DNA from: Myxococcales bacterium UBA1238
Lineage (GTDB): Bacteria > Myxococcota_A > Bradymonadia > UBA7976 > UBA1532
DNA: 64,000 nt
Assembly (NCBI GenBank): GCA_002309015.1
Contig: DBWM01000002.1
Location: 2,771-66,770 of the forward strand
Direction of reading: 5' to 3'
Made by a program: the position numbers and the translations under genes. The number at the start of each line of letters is the position of its first letter. The first letter of the stretch is position 1. Below the pieces are notes generated by a model, which saw only the letters and a program-made list of their open reading frames with translations, was not told the origin of the DNA and made no database searches. This document shows positions 35,143 to 43,730 of the stretch, one piece after another.

Positions 35143-35655
35143 ATGGGCAAATCGTTGCTTGAAGAGATGATGGCTGAGCCCGTTGAAAAGATCGCCACCG
35201 GTGAAGGCGCCGCAGATGTGGGGCCCGATCCCAATCCCGAGCAGGACGACGAAGAGGGCATCGATGCGGTGGAAGCCCTGGCTCGGGCGATGCGCGAGGC
35301 GCAGCAAAAGCGTGAACCCCAAAAGCCCGCTGAGGCGCCGCTGCAAAAGAAGGATCTGCGCGCGCTTGACGAGCGCCCCGTCGAAATGAAGCGCGTGCGC
35401 TGGAGCGATGATCCCGACGTTCACGACGATGTTTGCGGCTTAAAGGAAGGATCGCGGTTCATCATGCGCGACTGCGGCAAGGATTTGGACGGCGAATGGG
35501 AGGTGATCCAGGTCAACGCCAGCGCCGCCTCCGCCGAAGAGCGCAACATCTTTGCCCAGCGCCCGAACGCCGGACCGCCTTACATCAAAATGTTCGAAAT
35601 CGACGTCACCGAGGAGATCCATCTGGGCCGCCTGGTGATCAAGAACGACGATTGA
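35143..35655 (+). CDS. hypothetical acidic protein
   Basis: A 170-residue soluble protein without signal peptide. The first ~80 residues are charged and probably disordered (acidic PNPEQDDEEGID, then Lys/Glu/Ala-rich helical stretch). The second half is compact and looks like a small beta domain (SRFIMRDCGKDLDGEWEVIQ, PPYIKMFEIDVTEEIHLGRL). AGGAAAG precedes the ATG. No family is recognised. It lies 119 bp upstream of the caspase-like gene on the same strand and may be expressed with it. Confidence 0.7.
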   Translation: MGKSLLEEMMAEPVEKIATGEGAADVGPDPNPEQDDEEGIDAVEALARAMREAQQKREPQKPAEAPLQKKDLRALDERPVEMKRVRWSDDPDVHDDVCGLKEGSRFIMRDCGKDLDGEWEVIQVNASAASAEERNIFAQRPNAGPPYIKMFEIDVTEEIHLGRLVIKNDD

Positions 35656-35773
35656 TGCCCGCCTGATGCCCGCCCTGAATTGCGTAAATCTTTGCATACC
35701 TCTTGAATAGAAATCGCAGCAGCGCGTCAGGGCGCTGTTTTTGGCGATCGGAATCTGCTGGAGAGGAGCCGCG

Positions 35774-37033
35774 ATGGTGAACTGGAAACCCGTTTTTTTG
35801 AGTCTGGGACTGTTGTTTGGGGGCACTGCGCTGGCCGGGATGCTGCCCGATGTCAATGACCCCGTGCGCACGGGGCAGAAGGCCTCCAACGATGCCGCGG
35901 TGGTGATCTCGATCGAAAAATACCCGCTGCTGGACGAAAGCGCGAAGATCCCTTACGCCCACCGCGACGGCGACGGGATGGCCAACTTCCTGCTCTATAC
36001 GCGGGGGGTGCCTCAGGCGAAGATGCACCGCCTGCAGGATAAGAGCGCGACGCGCGAGCAGATCGAGGATGCGATCGAAGGCGCCTTAAAAGAAGCCTCG
36101 GGCGGTACGCTGTGGATTTATTTTGCGGGGCATGGCGCAGCGGCCAGCGATCAGGGTCAGCTTCTGCTCGGGGTCGATACGCCGGCGAACGATCGCCTGA
36201 TCGAGCAGCGCGCCGTCGCATTGAACGCGATTCAGCAAAAGATCGATGACTCGAATGTGGAGCAGGCGGTGATCGTGATCGACGCCTGCAACGCATCGCT
36301 GGGGACCCGGTTTGCGGCGCCGGTCTCGCTCTCGCTGGTTTCGGGCAAGAAGATCGCGATCTGGTCGGCGGCGGGGCCGGGTGAAAAATCGGGACCCTTA
36401 AATGCGGCCAGGCACGGCGCGTTTACTTATGCGGCGCTGGGGGCGCTTCGGGGCTGGGCCGACGGCGAGCTCGGATCGAGCGACGGTCAGGTCTCGATCA
36501 ACGAGGCGCAGACCTTCGTGGATCGCTTTTTAAAGTCGAGCGGCGTGCGCAATCAGAACCCGCAGCTCAAAACCCAGGGCGATTTTGTGTTGTCGAAGGG
36601 CGTTTCGGAGAAGGCGCCTCAGATTGCCTCGGGCAGCGAGGCCGACAAATGGATACGCGTTTCGGACGATCGCTCTTCGGGCGGTTCGAACTGGCTGGAC
36701 TGGACGCTGGGTGGCGTGGCGGTCGCTTCGATCGGGACGGGAGTCTATTTCCTCGTGAAGGCCCACGGGCTTGAGGACGATCAGTACAGCACGCTGAGCG
36801 ATATGCAGAAGGGCAGGCGCACGCTCTCTTCGGCGAGGGAGCGCTGGGACGAGCTCGAGGTCGATCGCTCGCTCTATTCGAAGCTGGGCATTGGCCTGAT
36901 CGCGCTGGGCGGCGCGGTGGGCGTCTACGATGTGATTCGCATCGCGACCCGTCCTGAAGCCCCAAAGAAGCGTCAAAGCGCGCTGCATTTTGAGGTACTG
37001 CCGGGCATGGTTTCGCTGGGAGGTGAATGGTGA
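35774..37033 (+). CDS. exported caspase-like (metacaspase/C14) protease
   Basis: A 419-residue protein; the ATG at 35774 has GAGAGGAG upstream. A signal peptide (VFLSLGLLFGGTALAG) is followed by a caspase fold: AAVVISIEKYPLL, the catalytic His120 in YFAGHGAAA, and the catalytic Cys172 in VIVIDACNAS. TYAALGALRGWADG is the conserved small-subunit-like block. The C-terminal part has a membrane segment near 315-335 (WTLGGVAVASIGTGVYFLV) and another near 375-395 (LGIGLIALGGAVGVYDVI). The protease would therefore act in the periplasm or be anchored in the envelope. The adjacent lipoprotein gene overlaps its end. A catalytically dead paralogue lies at 60765-62333. Confidence 0.88.
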   Translation: MVNWKPVFLSLGLLFGGTALAGMLPDVNDPVRTGQKASNDAAVVISIEKYPLLDESAKIPYAHRDGDGMANFLLYTRGVPQAKMHRLQDKSATREQIEDAIEGALKEASGGTLWIYFAGHGAAASDQGQLLLGVDTPANDRLIEQRAVALNAIQQKIDDSNVEQAVIVIDACNASLGTRFAAPVSLSLVSGKKIAIWSAAGPGEKSGPLNAARHGAFTYAALGALRGWADGELGSSDGQVSINEAQTFVDRFLKSSGVRNQNPQLKTQGDFVLSKGVSEKAPQIASGSEADKWIRVSDDRSSGGSNWLDWTLGGVAVASIGTGVYFLVKAHGLEDDQYSTLSDMQKGRRTLSSARERWDELEVDRSLYSKLGIGLIALGGAVGVYDVIRIATRPEAPKKRQSALHFEVLPGMVSLGGEW

Positions 37034-37305
37034 GAGCCTTTCTTGCAATCCTGCTGCTCTTCTGCGCGGCCTGCGAAAAAGAATTTGAGGATCACGATCT
37101 GGTTAAAGACAATTACTGCGAGGATACACGCCATTACGACCTGGAGTCCGACCGCTGCGTCTGCAAAAAGGGCTTCATCGAAAACAGCGAGGGCCGTTGC
37201 ATCTGCGATACGTCCAAGGGCTTTGAGCAGAGCGAATTCGGAGATTACTGCAACTGTCCCAGCCGTTATGTTGAAAAAAACGGTGAATGTGTCCCGTTTT
37301 TTTAG
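37027..37305 (+). CDS. small Cys-rich lipoprotein
   Basis: A 92-residue lipoprotein whose ATG (37027) overlaps the end of the caspase-like gene by seven bases. The signal MVRAFLAILLLFCAAC ends in a lipobox, followed by acidic EKEFEDHD. The mature part has paired Cys motifs (CVCKKGF, CICDTSKGFE, CNCPSRYVEKNGEC) like half-EGF modules. Overlap with the protease gene and similarity to the following EGF lipoprotein indicate one operon. It may be a partner or substrate of the protease. No enzymatic motif is seen. Confidence 0.8.
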   Translation: MVRAFLAILLLFCAACEKEFEDHDLVKDNYCEDTRHYDLESDRCVCKKGFIENSEGRCICDTSKGFEQSEFGDYCNCPSRYVEKNGECVPFF

Positions 37306-37325
37306 GGGCAAAAAAGGATGTCTTC

Positions 37326-38639
37326 ATGTTCAGATACGCGTTGGGGCTTCTTTGCGTGCTTTGGGTTGCGGGTTGTGAGGACCCGGAAGAACCCGGCTGG
37401 ATTTGCTCCATGAACTTTGAATACGACAGGGTGAGCGATCGCTGCGTCTGCATCGAAGGTTATGCCCTGCACGAAAACCGCTGCGTGCTCAAAACGGAGC
37501 TTTGCGACTCCAGTCTGGGGCTCGTCTACAGCGACGAAAAGAGCGAATGCGTTTGCTTGGACGGGTTTGCTTTAAAGGACGGTTACTGCCAGAACATCGA
37601 CGAATGCGCCGAAGGCACAGCGCAATGCGGCGCTCACGGGCAATGTCAGGATGCGGTCGTTTCGACCCGGTCTGCCGCGAAATACAACTGCATCTGCGAC
37701 GAGGGCTTTCAGGAGAAGATCCTCGATTCGGGCGAAGTGACCTGCGTCGACATCGATGAATGCGATGAGAATTACCGGATTTGCGGCGCTCACGGGACCT
37801 GTCAGAACCTTGAGGGCAGTTACCGCTGCGAGTGCGATGACAAGACGACTGAGCTTTCGAGCGACGGCAAGAGCTGCGTCGACATCAATGAATGCGATTT
37901 GGGCCGCGATTCTTGCGGAGCTCACGGGGTTTGCCGCAACCACGACATCACGGACTCTTCTTACGGTTACGGTTGCGACTGCGACGAGGGCTTTCAGGAG
38001 AAGATCCTCGCTTCGGGTGAAGTGACCTGCGTGGACATCGATGAATGCGCTAAGAATCACCTGATTTGCGGCGATCACGGGACCTGTCAGAACCTTGAGG
38101 GCGATTACCTCTGCGAGTGCGATGACAAGACTGCGCTTTCGAGCGACGGCAAGAGCTGCGTCGACATTAATGAATGCGATTTGGGCCGCGATTTTTGCGG
38201 AGCTCACGGGATCTGCCGCAACTACGACATCAACGACATCGCTACGGGCTCTTACGCTTATCGCTGCGACTGCGACTTCGCAAACAACTACAAGGAAGAA
38301 GTGCGCTTGGACGGGCTCCTTACCTGCCAGCACATGGACTGCAGAATGGGAACGGAGAAGCGCGAGGTAGGCGGCGAATGCGTAGATATCGATGAATGCG
38401 AACAAAACATGCACGCCTGCGGCGAACACGGCCGATGCCAGAACAGCGATTACGTACACGAGTCCGACAAATACCGCTGCATCTGCGACGAAGGCTACGA
38501 AGAGCATTTCATCGGCGAAGGCGAATACCGCTGCGATCCCAGTCCGTTAAACCGCCGGCCTTTGGGCGCCACGACGCTCAAAAGTTTGATACAAACGCCG
38601 CGCGATCCCCATTTCCTCCCATCCAGACCGCCTCTTTGA
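37326..38639 (+). CDS. EGF-repeat lipoprotein
   Basis: A 437-residue lipoprotein; the ATG at 37326 follows AAAAAAGGA and begins MFRYALGLLCVLWVAGC, with acidic EDPEEP after the lipobox Cys. Two half-EGF modules are followed by six calcium-binding EGF-type domains (DIDECDENYRICGAHGTCQN type, with the D-I/L-DEC calcium motif). Two consecutive pairs of domains are nearly identical through a 285-bp tandem duplication. Calcium-binding EGF chains give stiff rods, suggesting an extended surface protein. It lies 20 bp after the small Cys-rich lipoprotein in the caspase-led operon. The last ~35 residues are basic and Pro-rich and may be outside the folded part. Confidence 0.85.
   Translation: MFRYALGLLCVLWVAGCEDPEEPGWICSMNFEYDRVSDRCVCIEGYALHENRCVLKTELCDSSLGLVYSDEKSECVCLDGFALKDGYCQNIDECAEGTAQCGAHGQCQDAVVSTRSAAKYNCICDEGFQEKILDSGEVTCVDIDECDENYRICGAHGTCQNLEGSYRCECDDKTTELSSDGKSCVDINECDLGRDSCGAHGVCRNHDITDSSYGYGCDCDEGFQEKILASGEVTCVDIDECAKNHLICGDHGTCQNLEGDYLCECDDKTALSSDGKSCVDINECDLGRDFCGAHGICRNYDINDIATGSYAYRCDCDFANNYKEEVRLDGLLTCQHMDCRMGTEKREVGGECVDIDECEQNMHACGEHGRCQNSDYVHESDKYRCICDEGYEEHFIGEGEYRCDPSPLNRRPLGATTLKSLIQTPRDPHFLPSRPPL
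37701..38270 (+). repeat. 285-bp in-frame tandem duplication within the EGF lipoprotein
   Basis: 37701-37985 and 37986-38270 are direct neighbours with most bases identical (GAGGGCTTTCAGGAGAAGAT at 37701 and again at 37986). One copy differs by a 3-base deletion and several single changes. Each copy encodes two EGF modules. Confidence 0.85.
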
Positions 38640-38827
38640 AGCCTGCGAAAAGGCACCTCCGCTGCTTGTCATCAGAAAAGGTTGATGCCTGCCAAGGGTG
38701 TGTTTGCGGCAAAGGATGGGGGGATCGCACGCAGCGACGGGTGATTTTGCAGTGATGAAATGGGGGATCGCAGCGTGCGATGGGTGAGTGGGGCGATGAG
38801 GTGAGAGGCCTGAGGAAGGCTTAAAGA

Positions 38828-41710
38828 TCAGTCGCCGATGACCAGGCTGCCGCCGGCGGGCACGGTGACGCTGCCGTTCGAAACGTTGACGGTCGATCCA
38901 TCATAGGAAGTAAACGAGCCGCTGACGCCGCTGCAGGTCGCATTGAAGGACGAAGAGCCCTTGTTGATGCCGACGACGACGGTCTTGCCTTCGTAGGTGA
39001 GCTTGTAAACCCAGGCGTCGTCCGAGCTGCCGCAGGTTTGCCGCGATCCGTATCTCAGAGCGGGGTGCGATTTTCTGAAGGTGCCGAGCTGCTGAATATG
39101 CTGCAGAGCGTCCTTTTCGCTGCTTGAAAGGCCGTCGAACTTCATGACCGCGCGCCTGCCGCCGTCAAAACCGCTTTCTTCCCAGCCGATCATGCCGATG
39201 TCGTCGCCCTGGAAGAGCAGCGGGATGTTGATCGGCGAGGTGAGGAGGAAGGTCTGCGCGTGCTTGAGCAGGGTGTAGTTGCCATTGCATTCGGTCAGGG
39301 CTCTGTTCTGGTCGTGGTTGCCGAAGAAGTTGCCCATGACCGCGCCCGGGAAGCCGCCCGATCCGCCGTTGGTCGGTTGCGAGGTCAGGTAAGTCCTGTC
39401 CCAGCTTTCGGTGACGTCGTGTGCGAGGGAGTTGTAGCTGTTCCCCTTAAGAATGATGTCTTTGGCCTTGTAGAAGAAATCTTCGTTGACCTGGCCCTGA
39501 ACCATGTCGGCACGGGTGTGGTATCTCGCCCAGCCGCCCAAAGACTCGCCGACCATATAGAAGACTTCGGCTTCGTCGGGCATGTCGTGGTTTTTGACCG
39601 TGGTCTCGATCTTCTTTTTGACCGCCTTTCGGAGCTCCTTTGTAAAGATGTCATCCATATGCTTGAGGGCGTCCGCGCGGAAGCCATCGAGGTTGAAGTT
39701 CTGGATGAGCCAGATGGCGTGGTCGATGACCGCTTTTCTCGCATCGGCGTTGTTGTAGTTGAAGTCGGGCATGTAAGGCGTGAACCAGCAGTCGATGCGG
39801 TGGTCGTCCCAGTGATCCGGGGCGCAGGGATTCTGGGCATAGAACCAGCCGTCGTTCTTGTGGGCCTGATAAAGCGGAGACTCGCTGTAGACATGGTTCG
39901 CGACAAAGTCGGCAATGACCCTGATGCCTTTTTCATGCGCTTTATCGACAAGTTCGCGCAATTCGGCCACGGTTCCGAAAGCAGAATCGACGCCTTCGTT
40001 TTCAAAGCCGTAATTGTTGTCAAAGTTGTATCCCGTGGCGAGCGGATGGTAGGCGTGATAGCTGGTGAAGTAGTCGTTGTCCTGTTGGGGCGCAACGGTT
40101 CCGCCTTTGCTCTCGTGGTGGGGGTTCACGACAGGGGAGCTGATCCAGATCGTGTTGACGCCCATCTTTGTAAAGTAGTCGTCATCAAGTTTGTTGATGA
40201 TCCCGCGGAAGTCGCCGCCCAGCCATTGTTCGGTCTCCCGATTTACATGCGGGAATTCGCTTGACGAAACATTGTTGTTTGAATCGCCGTCCAGGAAGCG
40301 GTCGGTCATGATCTGGTAGACGAACGCGTCGCGCCATCCAAAGTCGGCAAAGTCGACGCCTTCACCGATCCAAATCGGAACGAAGAAGGGTTCGATCTTG
40401 TTGCCGTTTTCATCGACGAGCCTGAAGAGCCAGCTGTATTTATTGGGGGCGAGATCCGTCTTGCTGATTGTGAACGTCTTCGTCTCTGCGTTGTAATATT
40501 CGCTCGCGTTCTCAACCGGCACGCCGTTCAAAGTGATGATCGATTGGGCAAAATCGATGGCCGCCGAGCCGTGATACTGAAGATCGAAGCTATAGGAATT
40601 CTCCGTCCTCACGAGGCTGTCGTCGAGCGTGAACAGCTCTTCCGGAATCCCTTCGATATGTATGGTTCCGGGATGGTTCGAGGTTGAAGTGACCGGATGG
40701 GGGCCGTTTGTGCCGCCATCGCCGGCATCGCCGTATAACCAGGTGTTGCCGTTATCGAGCGAGAATCTGAAGATATAGATGAAATCGCCGGCCTTATCGG
40801 TCGGAAAGTCGACCATATATTCGTGGTTGTTGTCACCTGAATGCTCTGCGTTGAATTCGGCATCCACCTTCTTCCAGGTGGCGGGAATGATCGGATATTC
40901 GGTTGCGCCTTTTGCTTCTTTGTAAAGCAACTGGGCTTTCCAGTCCGCATGCTGAGGAACGCCTGAGCCGGTTTGACCTTCGATCCAGATTTGGCCGTAA
41001 ATTTTTGTGGCTGGGGTATCTCCGACCATTATGGTCGGGTCTTCAGGGCGAGGAAGAGCTGACGGATACTGGACTCCGTACCATGCGTTGTCAGGGATGT
41101 TCATCGAGACGCATGAATTGTTGCTGTCGCAATATTTGTCGGGGCAGTTGCAGATCGCTTTGCTGCTATCAACCGAGCAGACGCCCTCGTGTCCGCAGCT
41201 GACGCTGCCGCATTTGTCTTCAGCGCATTCGTGAACGGCAAAATCGCAAACCGGTTTGTCTGGGTCTTTGCAGTCCGTATCGCCGTTGCATCTGCCGTCG
41301 GCGAGATCGCAGCGTCCGTCAGCAGGATTGCAGATTTCCCACGCTTCGCATTTTTTATCGGTGCATTTATCTTCAATGCACGGCTTGGTGACGTCGTTTT
41401 CTTCGTTGACATAGCCTGCAGGGCATTTGCAGATCTGCGAGTTATTTTCTCCCTCCAGGGCGCAACTTCCGGAGCCGCAGGCTAGGCTGCATTCAGGTTC
41501 GCCACCGCCACCGCCTCCTCCGCTACCGCTGGAAGCGCCATAGCCGCCATAGCCATAGCCGCCACCATTTCCTCCTACAGGACCAGGACCAGAATCCCAC
41601 TTGCCTCCATCTTTTTCTGCGTCTGCTGATTCATCGGTCTCTTCGAGACAAGCGCTCGTCCAAAGCGCACAGAAGGCAAGACAGAGCACCGAACTAAATA
41701 AACTTCGCAT
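38828..41710 (-). CDS. GH13 alpha-amylase lipoprotein
   Basis: A 960-residue lipoprotein alpha-amylase. The ATG at 41710 has AGAGGTGG upstream; MRSLFSSVLCLAFCALWTSA leads to a lipobox Cys followed by acidic LEETDESADAEKD. A Gly-rich linker, Cys-rich modules (~75-215) and two beta domains precede the barrel, which begins near YQIMTDRFLDGD. Catalytic motifs: nucleophile Asp in DGFRADALKHM, acid/base Glu in VGESLGG, and NHD in FFGNHDQNR. The C-terminal beta domain ends at GGSLVIGD. It would hydrolyse alpha-1,4-glucans such as starch or glycogen at the cell envelope. It faces the starch-binding operon at 43113-47206 across the acidic-protein gene and has a near-consensus promoter. Confidence 0.92.
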   Translation of the reverse strand: MRSLFSSVLCLAFCALWTSACLEETDESADAEKDGGKWDSGPGPVGGNGGGYGYGGYGASSGSGGGGGGGEPECSLACGSGSCALEGENNSQICKCPAGYVNEENDVTKPCIEDKCTDKKCEAWEICNPADGRCDLADGRCNGDTDCKDPDKPVCDFAVHECAEDKCGSVSCGHEGVCSVDSSKAICNCPDKYCDSNNSCVSMNIPDNAWYGVQYPSALPRPEDPTIMVGDTPATKIYGQIWIEGQTGSGVPQHADWKAQLLYKEAKGATEYPIIPATWKKVDAEFNAEHSGDNNHEYMVDFPTDKAGDFIYIFRFSLDNGNTWLYGDAGDGGTNGPHPVTSTSNHPGTIHIEGIPEELFTLDDSLVRTENSYSFDLQYHGSAAIDFAQSIITLNGVPVENASEYYNAETKTFTISKTDLAPNKYSWLFRLVDENGNKIEPFFVPIWIGEGVDFADFGWRDAFVYQIMTDRFLDGDSNNNVSSSEFPHVNRETEQWLGGDFRGIINKLDDDYFTKMGVNTIWISSPVVNPHHESKGGTVAPQQDNDYFTSYHAYHPLATGYNFDNNYGFENEGVDSAFGTVAELRELVDKAHEKGIRVIADFVANHVYSESPLYQAHKNDGWFYAQNPCAPDHWDDHRIDCWFTPYMPDFNYNNADARKAVIDHAIWLIQNFNLDGFRADALKHMDDIFTKELRKAVKKKIETTVKNHDMPDEAEVFYMVGESLGGWARYHTRADMVQGQVNEDFFYKAKDIILKGNSYNSLAHDVTESWDRTYLTSQPTNGGSGGFPGAVMGNFFGNHDQNRALTECNGNYTLLKHAQTFLLTSPINIPLLFQGDDIGMIGWEESGFDGGRRAVMKFDGLSSSEKDALQHIQQLGTFRKSHPALRYGSRQTCGSSDDAWVYKLTYEGKTVVVGINKGSSSFNATCSGVSGSFTSYDGSTVNVSNGSVTVPAGGSLVIGD

Positions 41711-41748
41711 ATCCACCTCTTCGAATGCCCAACCGTCATTCCGGAAAT

Positions 41749-41777
41749 TTTATACAGAAAAAATCCTTGTCGTTCAA
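41749..41777 (-). promoter_or_regulatory. sigma70-like promoter of the amylase lipoprotein gene
   Basis: On the minus strand TTGAAC (41777-41772) and TATAAA (41754-41749) are spaced by 17 bp, about 40 bp before the amylase start codon. Confidence 0.6.
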
Positions 41778-42081
41778 CATCATCCCATGAAGCCCTTTGC
41801 CTTTGAAGACATGACATCATGCCACAGAAAAAGACTCGTGGACTCATCTTATCTGTTGGGTTCATTGCTCTGATAAATCAATGAAGTGAATGCTCTGATT
41901 TTTTGAGAGATGGTTTCTGATGAATGAAAGCCAAACAAGGCTCAGATGCAGATTGACATCAGGAGAACAAGTCGCTTTCCAGAGATCCGCGTTCCAGCTA
42001 TGGTGATGCAGTTTACGATTCCATATCTATCGTAACGCGTGATACATCAACGCGCCCCCTTTGGGCGACGGAGATTCAAAG
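41778..42081. other. intergenic region between divergent genes
   Basis: About 300 bp between the amylase promoter and the rightward acidic-protein gene, relatively AT-rich. GGAG eight bases before 42082 is the ribosome site of the rightward gene. No clear -10/-35 pair for it and no gene were seen. Confidence 0.5.
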
Positions 42082-42861
42082 ATGGCAGACTTATTTCAAT
42101 GTGTGGTTTACATCGTCGAAGACGGCCCCAACGGCACGCATTACCTGGCGATCAAAAACGACGAGCATTTGCCCAACAAATACGAACATCGCCTGATGCG
42201 CCTGAAGTTTCGTCCGCGCGGCAAGATGCTCGTCCGCTTCGTCGATATGAGCGGCAAAAGCGAAAAAGGCGCCGAGCGGCTGGTCAAAAAGATCGTCGAA
42301 GAGTTGCAGGAATGCGGCATTGCGCCCGATTTTAAGGAAGCCAACCACGAAGATTTCTTTGGATTCGATCGCGATCGCTACATTTCGCGCAACGAATTTG
42401 CCAAAGTGGGCTCCGTATTGGTGGAATTGGACGAGCATCTCGATGATTTTCTGGACGGCATCGAATCCGGCGGCGATGAAGACGACGAATTTGAGGACGA
42501 AGACGACCTCGAAGAAGACGACGGTGCCGATGACAGCGAGGACGGGGAAGAGGACGAAGACCGTGAGGACGAGGATGCGGAGGACGATGAAGAAGAGGAT
42601 GACGATGATTGGGACGACGAGCCCGTCACGTTGTCGGAGTATCGCGTTCTCGAAGCGCACGCCCGTTTGGTCTCTGCCAAGCTCACCCATGTGATCCACC
42701 TGGTCAGCGCCAACGTTGAGGATTTGGATGACACCGAGGATGACGGCGAAGAGCTCGTGGAGCGCAAGGATTTCGGCAAGTTAAGCCGCCAGATTGCCAA
42801 GATGGCCGGCCGCTTCGAGAAACTGGTCAACGCGCTGATGGCCGAAGAGCAGGAAGAGTGA
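42082..42861 (+). CDS. hypothetical protein with a long Asp/Glu-rich centre
   Basis: A 259-residue soluble protein. The ATG at 42082 (MADLFQCVVYIVED) has GGAG upstream; a TTG farther upstream is less likely. Residues ~1-135 form a basic/hydrophobic domain (RLMRLKFRPRGKMLVRFVDM, AERLVKKIVEELQECG). Residues ~133-180 are almost pure Asp/Glu. The last ~75 residues are helical (LEAHARLVSAKLTHVIHLVS ... ARFEKLVNALMA type). No family is recognised. The acidic stretch suggests a linker, DNA mimic or metal/basic-protein binder. It is transcribed alone and followed by a strong terminator. Confidence 0.75.
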   Translation: MADLFQCVVYIVEDGPNGTHYLAIKNDEHLPNKYEHRLMRLKFRPRGKMLVRFVDMSGKSEKGAERLVKKIVEELQECGIAPDFKEANHEDFFGFDRDRYISRNEFAKVGSVLVELDEHLDDFLDGIESGGDEDDEFEDEDDLEEDDGADDSEDGEEDEDREDEDAEDDEEEDDDDWDDEPVTLSEYRVLEAHARLVSAKLTHVIHLVSANVEDLDDTEDDGEELVERKDFGKLSRQIAKMAGRFEKLVNALMAEEQEE

Positions 42862-42883
42862 TCGCAAGCCTTTGCTTCTTTTG

Positions 42884-42911
42884 AGAGCGCCCTTCGTGGC
42901 GCTCTTTTTTT
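42884..42911 (+). terminator. rho-independent terminator
   Basis: GAGCGCC / GGCGCTC stem (seven bp, extendable by A-T) with a six-base CTTCGT-type loop, followed by eight T, 22 bp after the acidic-protein gene. Confidence 0.9.
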
Positions 42912-43010
42912 ATATGCGATGGGCGGAATGGCGGAATTTGGCGGGCGAACAAACAAAATTGCGTCAGTGAAGAAAATTTCAGATTGCGTCAAAGTTTTTC
43001 AAAGCTTCTG

Positions 43011-43039
43011 TTGTAGAGATCCGGCCCGGTTGCTATCCT
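43011..43039 (+). promoter_or_regulatory. putative promoter of the starch-binding operon
   Basis: TTGTAG (43011-43016) and TATCCT (43034-43039) are 17 bp apart and ~75 bp before the first lipoprotein gene of the operon. Two TCAAAG words lie just upstream. Confidence 0.4.
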
Positions 43040-43112
43040 AAATTCATTCGCGTGAAACCGTTTAGGTGGATCGATGCACAAACCAATCAACACGACGGAA
43101 GGGAAGGCAAAG

Positions 43113-43712
43113 ATGAACAATTTTTGGCTTTGTTTAGGAATACTAGTCGCTGCTTTCGGTGTAACCGCCTGCTGTGACGACGATGACAATTCCTGTGATG
43201 GTAGTTGCTCTGATGCTGAAGCTGGAGTGCCTGATAGCGGATGTAAATCCTGCCAGACGCATGCGGACTGCGGCGATCTGAAGTTTAAGGGATGCTACGG
43301 CGGTTTTTGCCAGTCGCATGAATGCGATGCCCAGTCGAAAACCAGGTACTTTGAGTATTACGTAGACTGGCGCCAGGGCTTCACTGGCGTTTATGTGTCG
43401 GGCGATTTTAACAACTGGCCCAATTGCCTGAGTCCAAACCTGGATGAGGGCAGGATGATCGATAAGGGCAACGGCGTCTATTACGCCCTGCGCAAGTTAC
43501 CCGTGGGCGAATACGGTTACAAATATCTCATTTGCTATCCCGATCCTAAACCCGACCAGGAGGGCATGAATGGCATCGAATGGATTACGCCGACAGATGC
43601 AGATTCCACGGCCGATGATGGTTATGGCGGGCAAAAAGGCATCGTCAAGGTGGTGGGCTGTTCCCAGAGTTCACCCAGGGTCAGTTGCACCCAGAGTTCG
43701 TCCGCTGAGTAA
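43113..43712 (+). CDS. carbohydrate-binding (CBM48/AMPK-like) lipoprotein
   Basis: A 199-residue lipoprotein starting at the ATG at 43113 (MNNFWLCLGILVAAFGVTAC, then CDDDDN). A short Cys module with the pattern CQTHADCGDLKFKGCYGGFC is followed by a beta-sandwich like the glycogen-binding domain of AMPK and CBM48: GVYVSGDFNNWPNC, YYALRKLPVGEYGYKYLI. The same two-domain unit occurs in the next two genes. With no catalytic part it probably binds starch or glycogen at the envelope and hands it to the amylase encoded downstream. First gene of a three-gene operon; it is 18 bp from the next start. Confidence 0.82.
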   Translation: MNNFWLCLGILVAAFGVTACCDDDDNSCDGSCSDAEAGVPDSGCKSCQTHADCGDLKFKGCYGGFCQSHECDAQSKTRYFEYYVDWRQGFTGVYVSGDFNNWPNCLSPNLDEGRMIDKGNGVYYALRKLPVGEYGYKYLICYPDPKPDQEGMNGIEWITPTDADSTADDGYGGQKGIVKVVGCSQSSPRVSCTQSSSAE

Positions 43713-43730
43713 AAAACGAAAGGAATGCAA

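Noticed and set aside
37572..38507. A 311-codon minus-strand open frame with hydrophobic repeats
   Set aside because: Antisense to the EGF lipoprotein; its repeats are the mirror of the EGF repeats.
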